64,000 bases of DNA from JBBSNV01 sp964458605 (GTDB lineage: Bacteria; Pseudomonadota; Alphaproteobacteria; Reyranellales; JAQSWP01): positions 20,904-84,903 of the forward strand of contig CAYWLS010000019.1 in the NCBI GenBank assembly GCA_964458605.1. The letters run 5' to 3'. Below are positions 43,991 through 51,765 of the stretch, piece by piece (within the stretch, counting starts at the first letter, position 1; every line of letters begins with the position of its first letter). Below the pieces are notes generated by a model. It ran no database searches and had not been told where the DNA came from. It was given only the letters and a program-made list of their open reading frames with translations. A program made the translations under genes and the position numbers.

Positions 43991-44060
43991 ATCGGCTTTG
44001 ACGGCATCGCTTGCGATGCCTCGGAGCTGAAAATCTGCCCGACGCTTTGCGAACAGAGCG
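43991..44060. repeat. Dispersed intergenic hairpin repeat, copy C (partial)
   Basis: CGGCTTTGACGGCATCG continues into GCGATGCC, giving a perfect stem GGCATCG/CGATGCC with a four-base loop. The first part matches the core of copies A and B (TTTGACGGAAT), and the end resembles TTTGCGA-AGAGCG. The second hairpin of A and B is missing or degenerate. It lies between convergent stops, as copy A does. Confidence 0.5.
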
Positions 44061-44063
44061 CCG

Positions 44064-44801
44064 TCACAGCCTCTTGCGCAGCTTGACCGGACTGCGCTTG
44101 CGGCGCGCGGCGAGATTGAGCATCTCGACCAGCACCGAAAACGCCATCGCCGCGTAGATATAGCCCTTGGGGATGTGGAAGCCGACGCCATCGGCGATCA
44201 GCGCCATGCCGATCAGCAGCAGGAAGGCCAGCGCCAGCATCTTCACTGTGGGATGGCGCGAGATGAAAGCCGACAGCGGTCCGGACGCCACCAGCATGAC
44301 GATGATCGCGATCACTACCGCGGCGATCATCACCGCCAGGTGCTGCGCCATGCCGACCGCCGTGATCACCGAATCGAGCGAGAACACGATGTCGATGATG
44401 CCGATCTGCAGCACGGTGGCGAAGAACGAGGCCGCGGCGCGTTTGGCCTGCGACGGGCCTTCCTCCTCCTCGCCCTCCAGGCTGCCGTGGATCTCGTGGG
44501 TCGCCTTGTAGATTAGGAACAGGCCGCCGGTGATCAGGATGAGGTCGCGCCAGGAGACCGGCTGGCCCATCAGCTCGAACAGCGGCTGGGTCAGGCCGAC
44601 GATCCAGACGATCGCCGACAGCAGCGCGATGCGCGTCACCAGGGCGAAGGCCAGGCCGAGCTTGCGCGCCGAGTCGCGCTGCTGCGGCGGCAGCCGGTCG
44701 GCCAGAATGCTGAGGAAGACCAGATTGTCGATGCCGAGCACGATCTCCAGCACCGCAAGAGTCAACAGGCTGACCCAGGCGGCCGGGTCGGCGAAAACCA
44801 T
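44064..44801 (-). CDS. TerC-family integral membrane protein
   Basis: A 245-residue polytopic protein with the TerC pattern: LEIVLGIDNLVFLSI at helix 1 (acidic residues in the membrane) and IIDIVFSLDSVITAVG. Such proteins are linked to metal (manganese or calcium) efflux and tellurite resistance. Start ATG at 44801 has GGA eight bases upstream; GTG at 44816 is in frame. Confidence 0.9.
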   Translation of the reverse strand: MVFADPAAWVSLLTLAVLEIVLGIDNLVFLSILADRLPPQQRDSARKLGLAFALVTRIALLSAIVWIVGLTQPLFELMGQPVSWRDLILITGGLFLIYKATHEIHGSLEGEEEEGPSQAKRAAASFFATVLQIGIIDIVFSLDSVITAVGMAQHLAVMIAAVVIAIIVMLVASGPLSAFISRHPTVKMLALAFLLLIGMALIADGVGFHIPKGYIYAAMAFSVLVEMLNLAARRKRSPVKLRKRL

Positions 44802-44943
44802 CAGGAAATCCGGCACAAAACCCCCGTCAAGCGCGCGGCACGGCCCCGGATATGGGGAAGGCCGATGGCCTGCGCAACGGCCCGATGCGGGAAAATCGCC
44901 TGGCGATCGTGGGGAAGTATCGCGGGGGGCCTGCGGCGTCGGC

Positions 44944-45825
44944 TCACAGCGCGCCGACCGCCTGCAGCGCGGCGCGCACATCCTCGATGCCCTGGGCCGG
45001 CAGCTTCGCCTGCGGCGGCAGGGGATCGCCGACTTCGTAGCCCTGCAGGCGCAGGCCGCCCTTGATGCAGGCGGCCAGGTTCCATTTAGCGAAGCTCTCG
45101 TTCAAGCTCCACAGCCTGCGTTGCAACGCCATGGCCTGGTCCCAGCGCCTGGCGAGGCACAGCTCGTAGAGCTCGACGCTCTGGCGCGGGATCAGGCAGG
45201 CCGGCCCCGCCATCCAGCCCTTGCCGCCGATCAGCATCACCGCCGCCGGGATATGGGCCGAGGCGCTGTAGATCGCCAGCCGGTCGCCCACCCGGTTCAT
45301 GATGGTGAGCAGCCGGCCGGTATTGGTCGAGGCGTCCTTCAGCCCGACGATGTTGTCGATCGCCGCCAGCTTCTCGATGGCCGCCAGCGACAGGTCGGCG
45401 CGCTGGAAATTGGGATTGGTGTAAAGCACCACAGGCAGGTCGACGGCGCGGGCGATGGCGGCGAAGTAGTCGACCACGCCGGCATCGCTCAGCGGGAAAT
45501 AGGCCTCCAGCACCGCCAGGATGCCGTCGGCGCCCAGCCGCGCGGCATGCCTGGCCTGTATTTCGGCGTCGGCGATGGTGGTGGCGGCGACCCCGGCCAC
45601 CACCGGCACGCGCCCGGCAGCGGCCGTCACGGTGGCGGCGATGACGCGCTCTTTCTGCGCCGCGGTGAGATAGGCGAACTCGCCGGTCGAGCCCAGCGGG
45701 GTCAATCCATGCACGCCCGCCTTGATCAGGTCGTCGCACAGCCGGCCCAGCACCGGCTCGTCGACCGCGCCGCCGCTCCTGATCGGCGATACCAGATAGG
45801 GAAACACGCCGGCGAAATGTGACAC
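44944..45825 (-). CDS. DapA-family Schiff-base aldolase/lyase
   Basis: A 293-residue TIM barrel of the dihydrodipicolinate synthase/N-acetylneuraminate lyase superfamily. The Schiff-base lysine lies in VGLKDAST and the catalytic tyrosine in VVLYTNPN; TPLGSTGEFAYLT is the substrate loop. It is probably not the essential DapA, which is usually more canonical in the loops; the actual substrate may be a 2-keto sugar acid. Divergent from the DUF2628 pair. Confidence 0.85.
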   Translation of the reverse strand: MSHFAGVFPYLVSPIRSGGAVDEPVLGRLCDDLIKAGVHGLTPLGSTGEFAYLTAAQKERVIAATVTAAAGRVPVVAGVAATTIADAEIQARHAARLGADGILAVLEAYFPLSDAGVVDYFAAIARAVDLPVVLYTNPNFQRADLSLAAIEKLAAIDNIVGLKDASTNTGRLLTIMNRVGDRLAIYSASAHIPAAVMLIGGKGWMAGPACLIPRQSVELYELCLARRWDQAMALQRRLWSLNESFAKWNLAACIKGGLRLQGYEVGDPLPPQAKLPAQGIEDVRAALQAVGAL

Positions 45826-45915
45826 GGGTGGGTGCGCTCCTTGCCGCTTGTCGATTGACGCTCAGCCATCTGCGCGCTCAAACTACCGCCGCCGCAAGCC
45901 CCTGCCAAAGCCCCC

Positions 45916-46488
45916 GTGACCCAACAGACGCCGCCGCCCGACAACTATCCCGGCCCCTGGCAGAACGCCCGGCGCGTGGACGATCTCGACTACCTGCAGC
46001 AGGACGAGCGCGACATCGCCGACATGGCGGGCGACAGCGCCTATCGGTTCCTTGCCGTCTACCGCCGCCGCCGGGAAGGTCGCACGACCTTCAACATGGC
46101 GGCGTTCTTCTTTCCGCTGGTGTGGCTGTTCTATCGCCGGCTGTGGGAAGTGGGACTGCTCTATTTGCTGGGCGCCTCGACCTTTCTGCAGAGCCTGACC
46201 TATATCGAGGAACACTGGCCGGGCAGCTTCAGCGGCATCCTGGGCTCGGTGGCCCAGGGCGTGCCCTCGCTGGTGGCGGCGCTGTGGGCCTATCCGTGGT
46301 TTTTCCGTCGCGCGCGGCAATTGCAGGACCAGGCCGATCGCGAGAGCCTGAGCGGCGAAGCTCGCTCGGCCTTCTTCAAGGAGCACGGGCGAGGATCGAG
46401 CCTGGGCCTGCTGGCGGGCATCGCCATCACCGTCGGCCTGGTCTGGCTGTCGCTGGCGATGGCGGAAAACCCGTCGCTGTTCGACTAG
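45916..46488 (+). CDS. DUF2628-family membrane protein 1
   Basis: A 190-residue protein with three or four membrane helices. A cytoplasmic N-terminus (1-50) with RFLAVYRRRREG leads to FNMAAFFFPLVWLFYRRLW, the hallmark of DUF2628. Starts with GTG at 45916. A paralogue follows 14 bases downstream with the same layout. Confidence 0.75.
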   Translation: MTQQTPPPDNYPGPWQNARRVDDLDYLQQDERDIADMAGDSAYRFLAVYRRRREGRTTFNMAAFFFPLVWLFYRRLWEVGLLYLLGASTFLQSLTYIEEHWPGSFSGILGSVAQGVPSLVAALWAYPWFFRRARQLQDQADRESLSGEARSAFFKEHGRGSSLGLLAGIAITVGLVWLSLAMAENPSLFD

Positions 46489-46502
46489 GCGGAGCGGCAG
46501 CG

Positions 46503-47057
46503 GTGAGCGCCATGCCCGAGACGCCGTCCCAAGGCGAGGCCTTTCGCCAGGCTCTGGGCGAGTATCCGACGCCGCCGCCGCAGGCCGACGAAGAATGGGA
46601 TCTGGTCGCCTTCGTGGCCCGCAACGGCGGACGATACCTGGTGCGGCTGCGCTCGATACGCCAGGGCTCCTGGAGTTTCAACGCGGCGGCATTCCTGTTC
46701 GCGCCGTTCTGGCTGGCCTATCGCAAGCTCTACGAATGGGCGGTCGCGTGGCTGGTGCTGACCATCGGCATCGATTTGGGCTTTCGCGCCCTGGTCGCGG
46801 CCGCCACTGCCGACGATTTCGGCATTGCTTCCTGGCTGCTGGCCCTGCTCGTGGCGATGGTTGCGGGGCTGCTGGGCTATCCGCTGCTGTTCAGGCGTTT
46901 CACGCAGATCCGCCGTCTGGCCGACCAGCGGCAGTTGACCGGCGAAGCGCGCTGGGCGCTCCTGCGCCGGCGCGGCGACGTTTCCTTTGCGGGGCTGGCC
47001 GTCGTTATCGTGCTGCTGGGCGTCTATTACTACTGGCGCCTGAACCACGGGCGGTGA
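46503..47057 (+). CDS. DUF2628-family membrane protein 2
   Basis: A 184-residue paralogue of the preceding gene. FNAAAFLFAPFWLAYRKLYEW matches FNMAAFFFPLVWLFYRRLW at the same place, followed by membrane helices and a Arg/Leu-rich segment (LRRRGDVSF). GTG at 46503 has GGAG eight bases upstream; ATG at 46512 is the alternative. Tandem duplication is the simplest reading. Confidence 0.72.
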   Translation: MSAMPETPSQGEAFRQALGEYPTPPPQADEEWDLVAFVARNGGRYLVRLRSIRQGSWSFNAAAFLFAPFWLAYRKLYEWAVAWLVLTIGIDLGFRALVAAATADDFGIASWLLALLVAMVAGLLGYPLLFRRFTQIRRLADQRQLTGEARWALLRRRGDVSFAGLAVVIVLLGVYYYWRLNHGR

Positions 47058-47098
47058 GCCGGCAGGCGTGACGTCGGGTGCGGCCGGGCGAAGCCCGC

Positions 47099-49921
47099 TC
47101 AGCCGGCGAAGAATTCCCTGACCCCTGCCACCGCTTCCTTCAGCCCGACCCGCGCCACCGTCACGCCGGGCGGGAACGCCGTCAGCAGCCGGCTGGGCGT
47201 GCGCGAATCGAGCATCACGAACACGCCGCGATCGTCGGCCCGCCGCACCAGCCGGCCGAAGGCCTGCTTGAGGCGGAAGCGGGTGATCATGTCGTCGTAG
47301 CCGTTGGCGCCGCGCACCGCCTCGCCGTCGCCGCCCTTGGCGGCATGGTCGGCGCGGCGGAACGCAAGCTTGCGCGCCTTGTGCAGGATATCGGGCCGCG
47401 GCCAGGGCACGCGGTCGAACACGATCAGCCGCAGCGACCGGCCGGGCACGTCGACGCCGTCGCGCACCGCGTCGGTGCCCAGCAGGCAGGCATCCTGCTC
47501 GGCGCGGAAGATGTCGACCAGGGTGGCGGTGTCCATGCCGTCGACATGCTGGGCGTAGAGCGGGATGCCGGCCTCTTCCAGCTTCTGGGCGATGCGACGC
47601 TGCACTTCTTTGAGGCGGCGGATGGCAGTGAACAGCCCCAGCCCGCCGCCGCCCGACGCCAGGAACAGTTCGCGATAGGCCGCCGCCACCTGGTCGGTCG
47701 ACTCGCGCTTGAGATCGTTGACCACGAATACGCGCGTGTTGGCGGCGTAGTCGAAGGGCGACGGCACGGCCGCGCGGATGGCGGGCCTGGGCAGATGCGG
47801 CGTGCCCAGACGATCCTCCGCCATGCGCCAGTCGCGCAGCGCGTCGTCCGAGGCGTCGCGCAGGGAAGCCGAGGTGACGACAACGCCATGCGCGGGCGCC
47901 ATCACGGCGCGGGCGAAGGGCAGGGTGGGATCGCGCCAGTGGCGGTAGCAGCCGACATCGATCTCGCGGCCCTCGATGCGCTCCAGCGCGAACCAGTCGA
48001 CGAACGGCGTGTCGTCGTTGTCGGCGACGCCCGCGCCGCGCGGCTCGATCATGTCGCGCAGCATGTCGCGCCAGGCGCGCGCCTGCAGTTCGCCGCGATG
48101 GTGCAGCGCCCGGCACACCGCCTCGATGCGGTTGCGCGTGGCGGTGTCGAGTTCGCCGGCCTCGGCATCGAGCCTGGCGCTCAATGCCGCGCGCAATTCG
48201 ACCAGCGGCCGCACCAGCCCCTCCAGCATCTCGGCCAGATCCTGCGCCGCCTGGGCCAGGCCGGGATTGAGCGGATGGGGCTCGCATTCCAGCCCGTGGC
48301 CGAAATCGGTCTCGGGGCTGGTGCCGGCGCGGGCCAGCACCTGCTGGCGCACCAGCGCCAGGAACACTTCGGCAGGTCCCAGCGCCGTGCCGTCGGCCAG
48401 GCGCTGCTGCCATCCCGTGGTGGGCAGGTGGCGCGCCGCCGCCAGCACCGCACGCAGCGGGCGCTGGCAGGCCTCGTCGTCCATCGCCAGATCGCCGACC
48501 CGCCGCTCCAGCCCGCGCGCCCGCGATCCGCGCCGGCCTTCCGAGCCCAGCAGCCAGCGCCGCAGGTCGGAGGTCTCCTGGCCGGTCAGGTGGGCGGCGA
48601 ATGCCGAATCGGCGGCATCGAAGACGTGATGGCCCTCGTCGAAGATGAAGCGGGTGATGCGGCTGTCGTCGTCCAGCCCGTTCATCGCCGCATGCGCCAT
48701 CACCAGCGCGTGGTTGGCCACCACGATGTCGGCGCGCCGCGCGCGACGCACCGTGCGCTCGACGAAGCAGCGCGAATAATGCGCGCAGCCGGAATAGATG
48801 CATTCGCCGCGCTGGTCGGCCAGGCGCTGCACGCGGGAGCGGCCGATCAGGTCGGCCAGCCAGGCCGGCAGGTCGCCGCCCATGATGTCGCCGTCGCGGC
48901 TGCTAAGCGCCCAGCGCGCCAGCAGGCCGAGCGGCACGGCCGATTCGCGGTTGACCGGAACGCGGCCGACCGCCTCCTCGAAATTCAGCAGGCAGAGATA
49001 GTTCTCGCGGCCCTTGCGGATCACCACCTTGCGCCGCTTGGTGTCGCGATCGGGAAACAGGCGGTCGAGCTCGGCATCGATCTGGCGCTGCAGATTGCGG
49101 GTATAGGTCGAAATCCACACCGGCCCGGCATTGCGCTCGGCCCACAGGCTGGCCGGCGCGATATAGCCCATGGTCTTGCCGACGCCGGTGCCGGCCTCGG
49201 CCAGCACCACATTGGGCGCGCCTTCCTCCTGGCGCGGCTGGAAGGCGGCGGTGACGGCGGAGGCATAGTCGCTCTGGCTGGGCCGCGCTTCGGCGCCGCT
49301 GCCGAGCAGCGCCGCCAGGCGGTGGCGCGATTCGCCGGGATCGACCGGCTGGCTGCCGGGCGGCGACTCGGGTCCGGTCTCCTCCCATTGCGGCAGGTGA
49401 CGCCACACGTCGAGGCCGCCGGCCGGCGTTTGCGCCTCGCCCAGATCCAGCGCGCGGGCCACTTCCGCGCTCCAGCTCCAGCCGCCGCGCCGCATCGAGC
49501 GGGCGAGCATCGTGACGCCCTGATCGCCCCGCAAATCCTCCAGTTCGTCCAGCAGCAGCGCCGCGCTGAGGCAGAGCGATTGGGCATCGTCCTCCAGGCT
49601 GTCGGGTTCGGTGAGACCCAGCGCCGCGGCCACGCCGCGCGGCGTCGGCAGGCAGAAGCGCGCCGGCCGCACGAAGGCGAACAGCTCCAGCACGTCGCGC
49701 ACCGGGAAGCCCTCGACGCCCAGCCGCGCGAACACCGCGCCGCTATGGCAGACCAGCGGCAGCAATTCGCGCGCGCTGGCCGCCGCCACCGGCTTGGCCA
49801 GGCGCCGGATCTCGCCGTCGGCCTCGCGCAGCACCGCGCCGCGGGCGCCCACGGCCAGGGCCGGGGCGCGCAACGGCGGCACGGCTTGGCGGGGCAAGGG
49901 CGAGGTTTCGGGCGTGCTCAT
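47099..49921 (-). CDS. DinG/XPD-type ATP-dependent DNA helicase
   Basis: A 940-residue superfamily 2 helicase. Residues 1-220 are an extra N-terminal region. Motif Q RPSQSDYASAV and Walker A AEAGTGVGKTMGYI, an iron-sulfur cluster with CLLNF and CIYSGCAHYSRC (C-x4-C-x5-C), and DEAH-like FIFDEGHHVFD. C-terminal QAFGRLVRRADDRGVFVMLD is motif VI. It unwinds DNA 5' to 3' and may act on R-loops or repair intermediates. It is longer than E. coli DinG. Confidence 0.9.
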   Translation of the reverse strand: MSTPETSPLPRQAVPPLRAPALAVGARGAVLREADGEIRRLAKPVAAASARELLPLVCHSGAVFARLGVEGFPVRDVLELFAFVRPARFCLPTPRGVAAALGLTEPDSLEDDAQSLCLSAALLLDELEDLRGDQGVTMLARSMRRGGWSWSAEVARALDLGEAQTPAGGLDVWRHLPQWEETGPESPPGSQPVDPGESRHRLAALLGSGAEARPSQSDYASAVTAAFQPRQEEGAPNVVLAEAGTGVGKTMGYIAPASLWAERNAGPVWISTYTRNLQRQIDAELDRLFPDRDTKRRKVVIRKGRENYLCLLNFEEAVGRVPVNRESAVPLGLLARWALSSRDGDIMGGDLPAWLADLIGRSRVQRLADQRGECIYSGCAHYSRCFVERTVRRARRADIVVANHALVMAHAAMNGLDDDSRITRFIFDEGHHVFDAADSAFAAHLTGQETSDLRRWLLGSEGRRGSRARGLERRVGDLAMDDEACQRPLRAVLAAARHLPTTGWQQRLADGTALGPAEVFLALVRQQVLARAGTSPETDFGHGLECEPHPLNPGLAQAAQDLAEMLEGLVRPLVELRAALSARLDAEAGELDTATRNRIEAVCRALHHRGELQARAWRDMLRDMIEPRGAGVADNDDTPFVDWFALERIEGREIDVGCYRHWRDPTLPFARAVMAPAHGVVVTSASLRDASDDALRDWRMAEDRLGTPHLPRPAIRAAVPSPFDYAANTRVFVVNDLKRESTDQVAAAYRELFLASGGGGLGLFTAIRRLKEVQRRIAQKLEEAGIPLYAQHVDGMDTATLVDIFRAEQDACLLGTDAVRDGVDVPGRSLRLIVFDRVPWPRPDILHKARKLAFRRADHAAKGGDGEAVRGANGYDDMITRFRLKQAFGRLVRRADDRGVFVMLDSRTPSRLLTAFPPGVTVARVGLKEAVAGVREFFAG

Positions 49922-49995
49922 CGTTCCTGGATTGTTCTAGCACAGCCCGGCAGGCGGGCGCCCGCCGAAATTGCGCGCCAAGGATCGGACCGAGA

Positions 49996-50115
49996 AGCCA
50001 GGCACGGAGCGGAGCCAGGCACGGAGCGGAGCAAGGAAGCTGAGCAAGGAAGCCGGGCAAGGAAGGCACGGTGCGGGCCACGGAAGCTGGACAAGGAAGC
50101 TGGGCAACGAAATCC
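49996..50115. repeat. Imperfect tandem repeat tract
   Basis: AGCCAGGCACGGAGCGG occurs at 49996-50012 and again directly at 50013-50029. It is followed by a degenerate series built from GCAAGGAAGC (about 50031, 50044 and 50057) and GACAAGGAAGCTGGGCAA near 50092. The tract lies between the helicase start and the next gene. It is not clearly coding, although several frames stay open. Confidence 0.65.
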
Positions 50116-50179
50116 GTGTGCCGGGCGAGAAACGGCCTATCATCGCCGGCCGCCTGGACCGGCGGCCTCGGGGGATGGT

Positions 50180-50821
50180 TTGCGCAGTCGGATCGGAAAC
50201 GGGCTGGCCTTCGTGCTGTGGTGGACCGTGGCCTGCCTGGCCGTGCCGCTGGCGGTGGCGATATGGTCGACGGCGCCGCGCGCGGGAAGCTTGCCGGCCA
50301 CCGACGACACGGTGCTATGGGCGCTGACCGTCGCACAGCCCTTGCTGATGATGGCGCTGCAGTGGCCGGCGCTGGCGCCGCTGCAGCGGCGCGCCTGGCT
50401 GTGGCTGGCCGCCGGGCTGGCGGCGGTGATCCTCACCATCCTGATCCAGCTCGGGCTTTACGAACTGGCCTTCGTCGTCAGTCCCGACTGGCAGAGCGTG
50501 GTGCTGCCGGTACTCTATCTCGGTGTGGTCGAGGCCTTGGCGCTGGCGCTGTGCCAGGCAATTGCGATCGGCCTGTGGCGGCGCGGCTGGCGCTCCTGGC
50601 TGGTCGCCTGCTTCGTTCTGTTTCTCGGCGCCCGCCTGCTGGCCTGGCGGCTGGCCGCGCCGCTGCTGGTGTCGCTGCTGCGGCCGGAGATCTACCGCCA
50701 GACCATAGTCGAGGGCATTGCCGGCACGACGCTGTCCTGGGGGCTGTTCGGCGCCGTCACCGGCTGCTTGCTGTGGCGCCGGCTCAACCGGTCGCGGCCC
50801 AGCGCCACCATGCCGGCTTGA
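50180..50821 (+). CDS. Six-helix hypothetical membrane protein
   Basis: A 213-residue very hydrophobic protein with about six membrane helices (first at 10-30, last at 187-205). I recognise no family motif. TTG at 50180 was chosen because GGGGGA lies four to five bases before it; no ATG gives a better start. It ends 34 bases before purU, same strand. The C-terminus is basic (LWRRLNRSRP). Confidence 0.55.
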   Translation: MRSRIGNGLAFVLWWTVACLAVPLAVAIWSTAPRAGSLPATDDTVLWALTVAQPLLMMALQWPALAPLQRRAWLWLAAGLAAVILTILIQLGLYELAFVVSPDWQSVVLPVLYLGVVEALALALCQAIAIGLWRRGWRSWLVACFVLFLGARLLAWRLAAPLLVSLLRPEIYRQTIVEGIAGTTLSWGLFGAVTGCLLWRRLNRSRPSATMPA

Positions 50822-50855
50822 GTTCTGCCGGGCGGGGCTATAGGAGTGGCCGGCC

Positions 50856-51710
50856 ATGAAAACCGACAACAGCCCCGCCTATATCCTCACCCTGTCCTGT
50901 CCCGACCGTCGCGGCATCGTCGCCGCGGTGTCGGGCTTCCTGGCGCAGGCCGATTGCTTCATCACCGAGAGCGCCGATTTCGGCGATCCGATCAGCGGCC
51001 GGTTCTTCCAGCGCATCGTGTTCCGTACCGACGGCGCCAAGCCCTCGCGCCTGTCGCTGGAGGAGAATTTCGAGATCATCGCGCGCCGCTTCGAGATGGA
51101 GTGGGCGTTGCACGACGCCACACGCAAGGCGCGTCTGGTGGTGCTGGTGTCCCGGTTCGGCCATTGCCTGAACGACCTGCTCTATCGCTATCGCACGGGC
51201 GCGCTGCCGGTCGAGATCGGCGCGGTGGTGTCCAACCATACCGATTTCGCCGAGCTGGTGGGCTGGCACGATATCCCGTTCCACCATTGCCCGGACAAGG
51301 AGGCGGCCGAGGCGCAGGTGCTGGAGCTGGTGCGCGGCCAGAGCATCGATCTGGTGGTGCTGGCGCGCTACATGCAGGTTCTGTCGCCGGCGCTGTGTGC
51401 GGAACTGGCCGGCAAGGCCATCAACATCCACCATTCCTTCCTGCCCAGCTTCAAGGGCGCCAAGCCCTACCACCAGGCCCATGCGCGCGGCGTCAAGCTG
51501 ATCGGCGCCACCGCGCATTACGTCACCACCGATCTCGACGAAGGCCCGATCATCGAGCAGGCGGTCGAGCGCATCGACCATCGCCACACGCCCGACGACA
51601 TGGTGGCGATCGGCCGCGATATCGAGAACGTGGTGCTGGCGCGCGCCGTGCAGCTGCATGTCGAGCAGCGCGTGCTGCGCAACGGCGCCAAGACGGTGGT
51701 GTTCCGCTAG
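50856..51710 (+). CDS. purU: Formyltetrahydrofolate deformylase
   Basis: A 284-residue enzyme that hydrolyses 10-formyl-THF to formate and THF, balancing one-carbon flux. An N-terminal ACT-like domain (9-85; LSCPDRRGIVAAVSGFL) is followed by the formyltransferase fold with INIHHSFLPSFKGAKPY and GATAHYVTTDLDEGPII, where the PurU-specific Asp sits. It fits with the glycine cleavage system at the left end, which also feeds one-carbon units. Confidence 0.95.
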   Translation: MKTDNSPAYILTLSCPDRRGIVAAVSGFLAQADCFITESADFGDPISGRFFQRIVFRTDGAKPSRLSLEENFEIIARRFEMEWALHDATRKARLVVLVSRFGHCLNDLLYRYRTGALPVEIGAVVSNHTDFAELVGWHDIPFHHCPDKEAAEAQVLELVRGQSIDLVVLARYMQVLSPALCAELAGKAINIHHSFLPSFKGAKPYHQAHARGVKLIGATAHYVTTDLDEGPIIEQAVERIDHRHTPDDMVAIGRDIENVVLARAVQLHVEQRVLRNGAKTVVFR

Positions 51711-51765
51711 CGCCGCTGCCGGCCGGCCGCTTGTGCAGTCGGTGGCGTAAGGCAACAATCGGCCG

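Noticed and set aside
44802..44943. A possible yybP-ykoY manganese riboswitch before terC
   Set aside because: TerC genes often carry it, and some ACTTCCCC-like sequence is present, but I cannot draw the conserved loops. A covariance search with the Rfam model would decide.
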